Origin: Lactonifactor sp. BIOML-A5
Lineage (GTDB): Bacteria > Bacillota > Clostridia > Lachnospirales > Lachnospiraceae
NCBI RefSeq assembly: GCF_009677585.1
Contig: NZ_WKYV01000012.1
Location: 1-64,000, forward strand
DNA length: 64,000 bases
Direction: 5' to 3'
The notes beneath the pieces were generated by a model. That model did no database searches. It was given only the letters and a program-made list of their open reading frames with translations, and was not told the DNA's origin. Position numbers and translations under genes: made by a program. Positions 61,443 to 64,000 of the stretch are shown piece after piece (positions within the stretch are counted from its first letter, which is position 1; each line of letters starts with the position of its first letter).

Positions 61443-62160
61443 CAGCGCAAAGAGGGAGACACCAACCCTGCATAATCAGGCAGAGAAGGGGCAGATTGCG
61501 GACTGCGTACTGATGCCCGGGGATCCGCTGCGGGCACGTTTTATCGCAGAGAGCTATCTTGCGGGTGCCAGACTGGTCAGTGAGGTCAGAGGCATTTATG
61601 CCTACACAGGCAGCTGCCGGGGCAGGAAAGTGTCCGTCATGGCCAGCGGTATGGGGGCAGGATCTATGGGAATATACTCTTATGAGCTCTTTCAGTTTTA
61701 CGGTGTGGAAAAGATTATAAGAGTGGGATCCGCAGGGGGACTATCGCCTTATCTGGCTCTCAGAGATATTGTAATAGGCACTGCATCCAGCACGGATACA
61801 GGATATGCCCTCCAGTATGGTCTGCCGGGAACCCTGGCTCCATGCGGGGACTTCGGGCTGGCAAGAAAAGCTTTTGACTATGCCGAAAAACAGGGGCTTG
61901 GATGCCGGGCGGGTATGCTCTTTTCCGGAGAGGCCTTCTACTATGAGGAGGAAACTCTCAGAAAATGGGCACAGATGGGGGCACTGGCAGTGGAGATGGA
62001 GTCGGCTGCGCTGTACATGAATGCGGCAAAGACTCATAAAAAAGCATTGGCAATTTGCACGATTTCTGATTTGGTATTCTCTGGCGAAAAATGCAGCGTG
62101 GAAGAAAGGCAAAACAGCTTTGATGACATGATAAAGATGGCCTTATCTATAATTACATAA
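61429..62160 (+). CDS. Purine nucleoside phosphorylase-type enzyme (DeoD-like)
   Basis: A 243-residue phosphorylase of the NP-I trimeric/hexameric group. It has TLHNQAEKGQIAD at the start, LMPGDPLRARFIAES, phosphate-binding IRVGSAGGL, EMESAALY for ribose contact, and ISDLVFSGE carrying the catalytic Asp, where the usual SDH is SDL. It splits a nucleoside with phosphate to base and ribose-1-phosphate. Translationally coupled to the hydrolase-like gene. Substrate range is unknown. Confidence 0.9.
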   Translation: MTKSDSAKRETPTLHNQAEKGQIADCVLMPGDPLRARFIAESYLAGARLVSEVRGIYAYTGSCRGRKVSVMASGMGAGSMGIYSYELFQFYGVEKIIRVGSAGGLSPYLALRDIVIGTASSTDTGYALQYGLPGTLAPCGDFGLARKAFDYAEKQGLGCRAGMLFSGEAFYYEEETLRKWAQMGALAVEMESAALYMNAAKTHKKALAICTISDLVFSGEKCSVEERQNSFDDMIKMALSIIT

Positions 62161-62182
62161 TCGGGGGAAAGGAAATAAGAAA

Positions 62183-63187
62183 ATGGCAAGTTCAAAGTAT
62201 ACCGTACGGGATCTGGCGAGAGATGCAGGTGTGTCAATCGCCACCGTATCCCGTTATATTAATCAGGATTACGCTTCTATGAGTGAGAGTACCCGCAAAA
62301 AGCTGGATGAGTTAGCGGAAAAGAATGGATATGTGAATGCAAAGCTGAAAAGCCCGGCCAATATCGCTGTGGTGATTCCTGATATTACAGATCCCTTTTT
62401 TGCACAAATCGTGGAAGCTGTGGAGAAGTGTTCCGAAACTTATAATTATAATGTGCAGCTTTGCCTGAGCCAGGAATCCTTTGAGAGAGAAAAGCAGTAC
62501 ATCAAAAAACTGATTCAGCAGAATGTGCAGGGAATCGTCTACATGAGCACTGTAAATGAGGAAAAAAACTGTTATGATATGCTCAAAGATGCAGGGAAGC
62601 CTTTCGTGGTGCTTGACAGCTACCTGTCAGAGTATAACGTGCCCGCTCTGGTATTCTCCAACGGCGTATGGGGCATGTATGAAGCAACAAAACATCTTAT
62701 AGAAAACGGCCACACACAGATCGCGTATATCTCAGGCCTGCGTTTTCACATGTTTGAGCATTACCGGTACCAGGGATATGTGAATGCCCTGTTGGATTCC
62801 GGTCTTGCAGTGAATCCCAATCTGGTGAAATTTGTGGGATTCGGTATGCTGGACGGAGTAAAATGCTTTCGGGAGCTTATGGAGAGTAAAAATAAGTTTA
62901 CTGCGGTTATCTGTGAAAATGATGTGCTGGCAATGGGGGTCTATAAGGTGTGCGCACAGATGGGGCTTGGAATCCCGGAGGACTTATCAATTATAGGTTA
63001 CAACAATACGATCCTGTCGGAGTGTGCCCAGCCGGCCATGACGTCGGTGGACCAGCACGTGGATGACATGATTCAGACAGCCGTGGATCTTTTGATGAAG
63101 CAGATCCATAATGAACCTATAACAGATAAGATTATCCGGATTGCTCCGTCTCTTGTAAAGAGAGATTCTGTAAAAAAAATCAACTGA
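62183..63187 (+). CDS. LacI-family transcriptional regulator
   Basis: A 334-residue repressor-type regulator. The N-terminal helix-turn-helix is YTVRDLARDAGVSIATVSRY, followed by a hinge and a type 1 periplasmic-binding-like ligand domain (NIAVVIPDITDPFFAQIVEA; FTAVICENDVLAMGVYK; DLSIIGYNNT). It likely binds the ACGTAA-centred dyads at 55407 and 55588 and responds to the imported sugar or nucleoside. In-operon position implies autoregulation. Confidence 0.94.
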   Translation: MASSKYTVRDLARDAGVSIATVSRYINQDYASMSESTRKKLDELAEKNGYVNAKLKSPANIAVVIPDITDPFFAQIVEAVEKCSETYNYNVQLCLSQESFEREKQYIKKLIQQNVQGIVYMSTVNEEKNCYDMLKDAGKPFVVLDSYLSEYNVPALVFSNGVWGMYEATKHLIENGHTQIAYISGLRFHMFEHYRYQGYVNALLDSGLAVNPNLVKFVGFGMLDGVKCFRELMESKNKFTAVICENDVLAMGVYKVCAQMGLGIPEDLSIIGYNNTILSECAQPAMTSVDQHVDDMIQTAVDLLMKQIHNEPITDKIIRIAPSLVKRDSVKKIN

Positions 63188-63209
63188 ATATAGAATAGGA
63201 GAAAGAGAT

Positions 63210-64000
63210 ATGGCAGATTACGTGATTGCCGGCAATGCTGCTGTAGACAAGATAACGTTTGCCGATGGAACAAGCACCGGTTTCATGCCGGGAGGAGCTA
63301 CTTTATTTGCCCTCACAGGGATCCTGCTGTGGACAGACAGCGTGCTGATGTGCGGGGGATTTGGTGCGGATTATATGGAGCATATGGGAGACTGGATGGA
63401 GCGCAACCATATAGACCGGAGAGGATTTCATGTAAGAGATCCCAAAAATCCTTTAAATTATCTGGTGTACAGGGACAGCGGAGACTGGTATTCCTATACA
63501 GAATATGGAAACGCTCATTATGAAAGCCTGGATTGTGATCCCCAAAAGGACCATCTGCGGGAATTTTTGAAAGGGACAAAGGGGGTCTATTGCTTCCGGG
63601 CGGATGATTTGGACTTTTTCGGACAGATGGCACAGCTGAGAAAGGAATTCGGCTTTCGGTTTATGTGGGAAATCAAGGCTACCATTACCGTTCCGGAAAA
63701 GCTTCCGGTGATCCGAAGGATACTGAAGAATACAGACGCATTTTCTATTAACCGCAGAGAGGCGTATCGGTTATTCGAAGTGGAGGAAGACAGCGAAGCC
63801 ATACGGGCGCTGCAGGGACTTGATGTGCCTATGGTGGTATACCGGATTGGCTCAAGGGGACTTTACATTATCAAGGGGGAAGAGGTATTTTTTGCCCCCA
63901 GCTTTCAGAAATATTCTGTGGTGGATGTGACCGGATGCGGAAACAGCTCTACTGCTGCCGCCTTTTACGCCTGGTGCGAGAATATGGATGTCTGCGGTAT
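63210..64000 (+). CDS. PfkB-family carbohydrate kinase, incomplete at window end
   Basis: At least 263 residues; the C-terminus lies beyond 64000. N-terminal MADYVIAGNAAVDKI and MPGGATLFALTG match the PfkB/ribokinase fold. The anion-hole region near residue 235 reads DVTGCGNSSTAA; the usual motif is D-x-x-G-A-G-D, so the catalytic Asp position is Asn. It could be a kinase with altered chemistry or a non-catalytic member. Ribosome site GGAGAAAGAG, 22 bp after the LacI gene. In context it would phosphorylate the sugar released by the upstream enzymes. Confidence 0.85.
   Translation, partial: MADYVIAGNAAVDKITFADGTSTGFMPGGATLFALTGILLWTDSVLMCGGFGADYMEHMGDWMERNHIDRRGFHVRDPKNPLNYLVYRDSGDWYSYTEYGNAHYESLDCDPQKDHLREFLKGTKGVYCFRADDLDFFGQMAQLRKEFGFRFMWEIKATITVPEKLPVIRRILKNTDAFSINRREAYRLFEVEEDSEAIRALQGLDVPMVVYRIGSRGLYIIKGEEVFFAPSFQKYSVVDVTGCGNSSTAAAFYAWCENMDVCG

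Overview
The window looks like chromosome from a gut-type clostridium, most likely Lachnospiraceae. This rests on strong GGAGG ribosome sites, moderate GC, many lipoprotein ABC transporters, YesM/YesN-type two-component systems, desulfoferrodoxin, a PGM-family homoserine kinase-like protein beside homoserine dehydrogenase, and very large secreted GH43 proteins that end in choline-binding-type repeats. I saw no rRNA, tRNA, CRISPR array, transposase or prophage. The family-level assignment is an inference from gene content only.

Layout. (1) 1-1.3 kb: desulfoferrodoxin (minus strand) divergent from an FmdE-like protein. (2) 1.3-8.8 kb: a tightly coupled operon of a SAM methyltransferase, an M14-type metallohydrolase fused to a second methyltransferase, and a complete NikBCADE-type ABC importer. 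(3) 8.8-11.4 kb: a convergent OmpR-type two-component system, divergent from a small coiled-coil lipoprotein. (4) 11.6-18.6 kb: a 2307-residue secreted two-GH43 protein. (5) 18.8 kb: a CsoR/RcnR-family regulator with altered ligands. (6) 19.5-24.3 kb: a phosphotriesterase-family hydrolase with a ribose-type sugar ABC importer. (7) 24.5-30.5 kb: a third methyltransferase with a second Nik-type importer. (8) 30.6-36.9 kb: housekeeping genes, namely prfB with its programmed frameshift, an ACT protein, hom, a homoserine kinase-like protein, aspartate kinase and a DUF975 membrane protein. (9) 37.2-46.6 kb: a ~3158-residue secreted three-GH43 protein. (10) 46.8-52.6 kb: YesM/YesN, an orphan solute-binding lipoprotein and another AraC-type response regulator. 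(11) 52.7-54 kb: an HD-GYP protein. (12) 54.1-64 kb: an MtaD-like deaminase divergent from a carbohydrate/nucleoside-type operon (ABC importer, SIS protein, YjbQ, nucleoside hydrolase-like, nucleoside phosphorylase, LacI regulator, PfkB kinase running off the end).

The most interesting signal is a candidate regulon. A G/C-tract dyad (C-tract, 0-3 nt, G-tract, then GCTTG whose TTG begins the -35 box) lies upstream of four units: the fmdE-like gene, the first methyltransferase/Nik operon, the CsoR-family gene and the second methyltransferase/Nik operon. G/C-tract dyads are typical of CsoR/RcnR-family operators. One regulator may therefore control two importers, three related methyltransferases, an M14 hydrolase and an FmdE protein, which would make a coherent and apparently undescribed metal, metallophore or peptide-handling system. 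The link is inferred from sequence alone.

A second candidate is the 54-64 kb cluster. Its nucleoside hydrolase-like and PfkB-like enzymes both deviate at motif or catalytic positions, suggesting an unusual glycosidic substrate. LacI-type dyads lie in both directions of the divergent promoter region.
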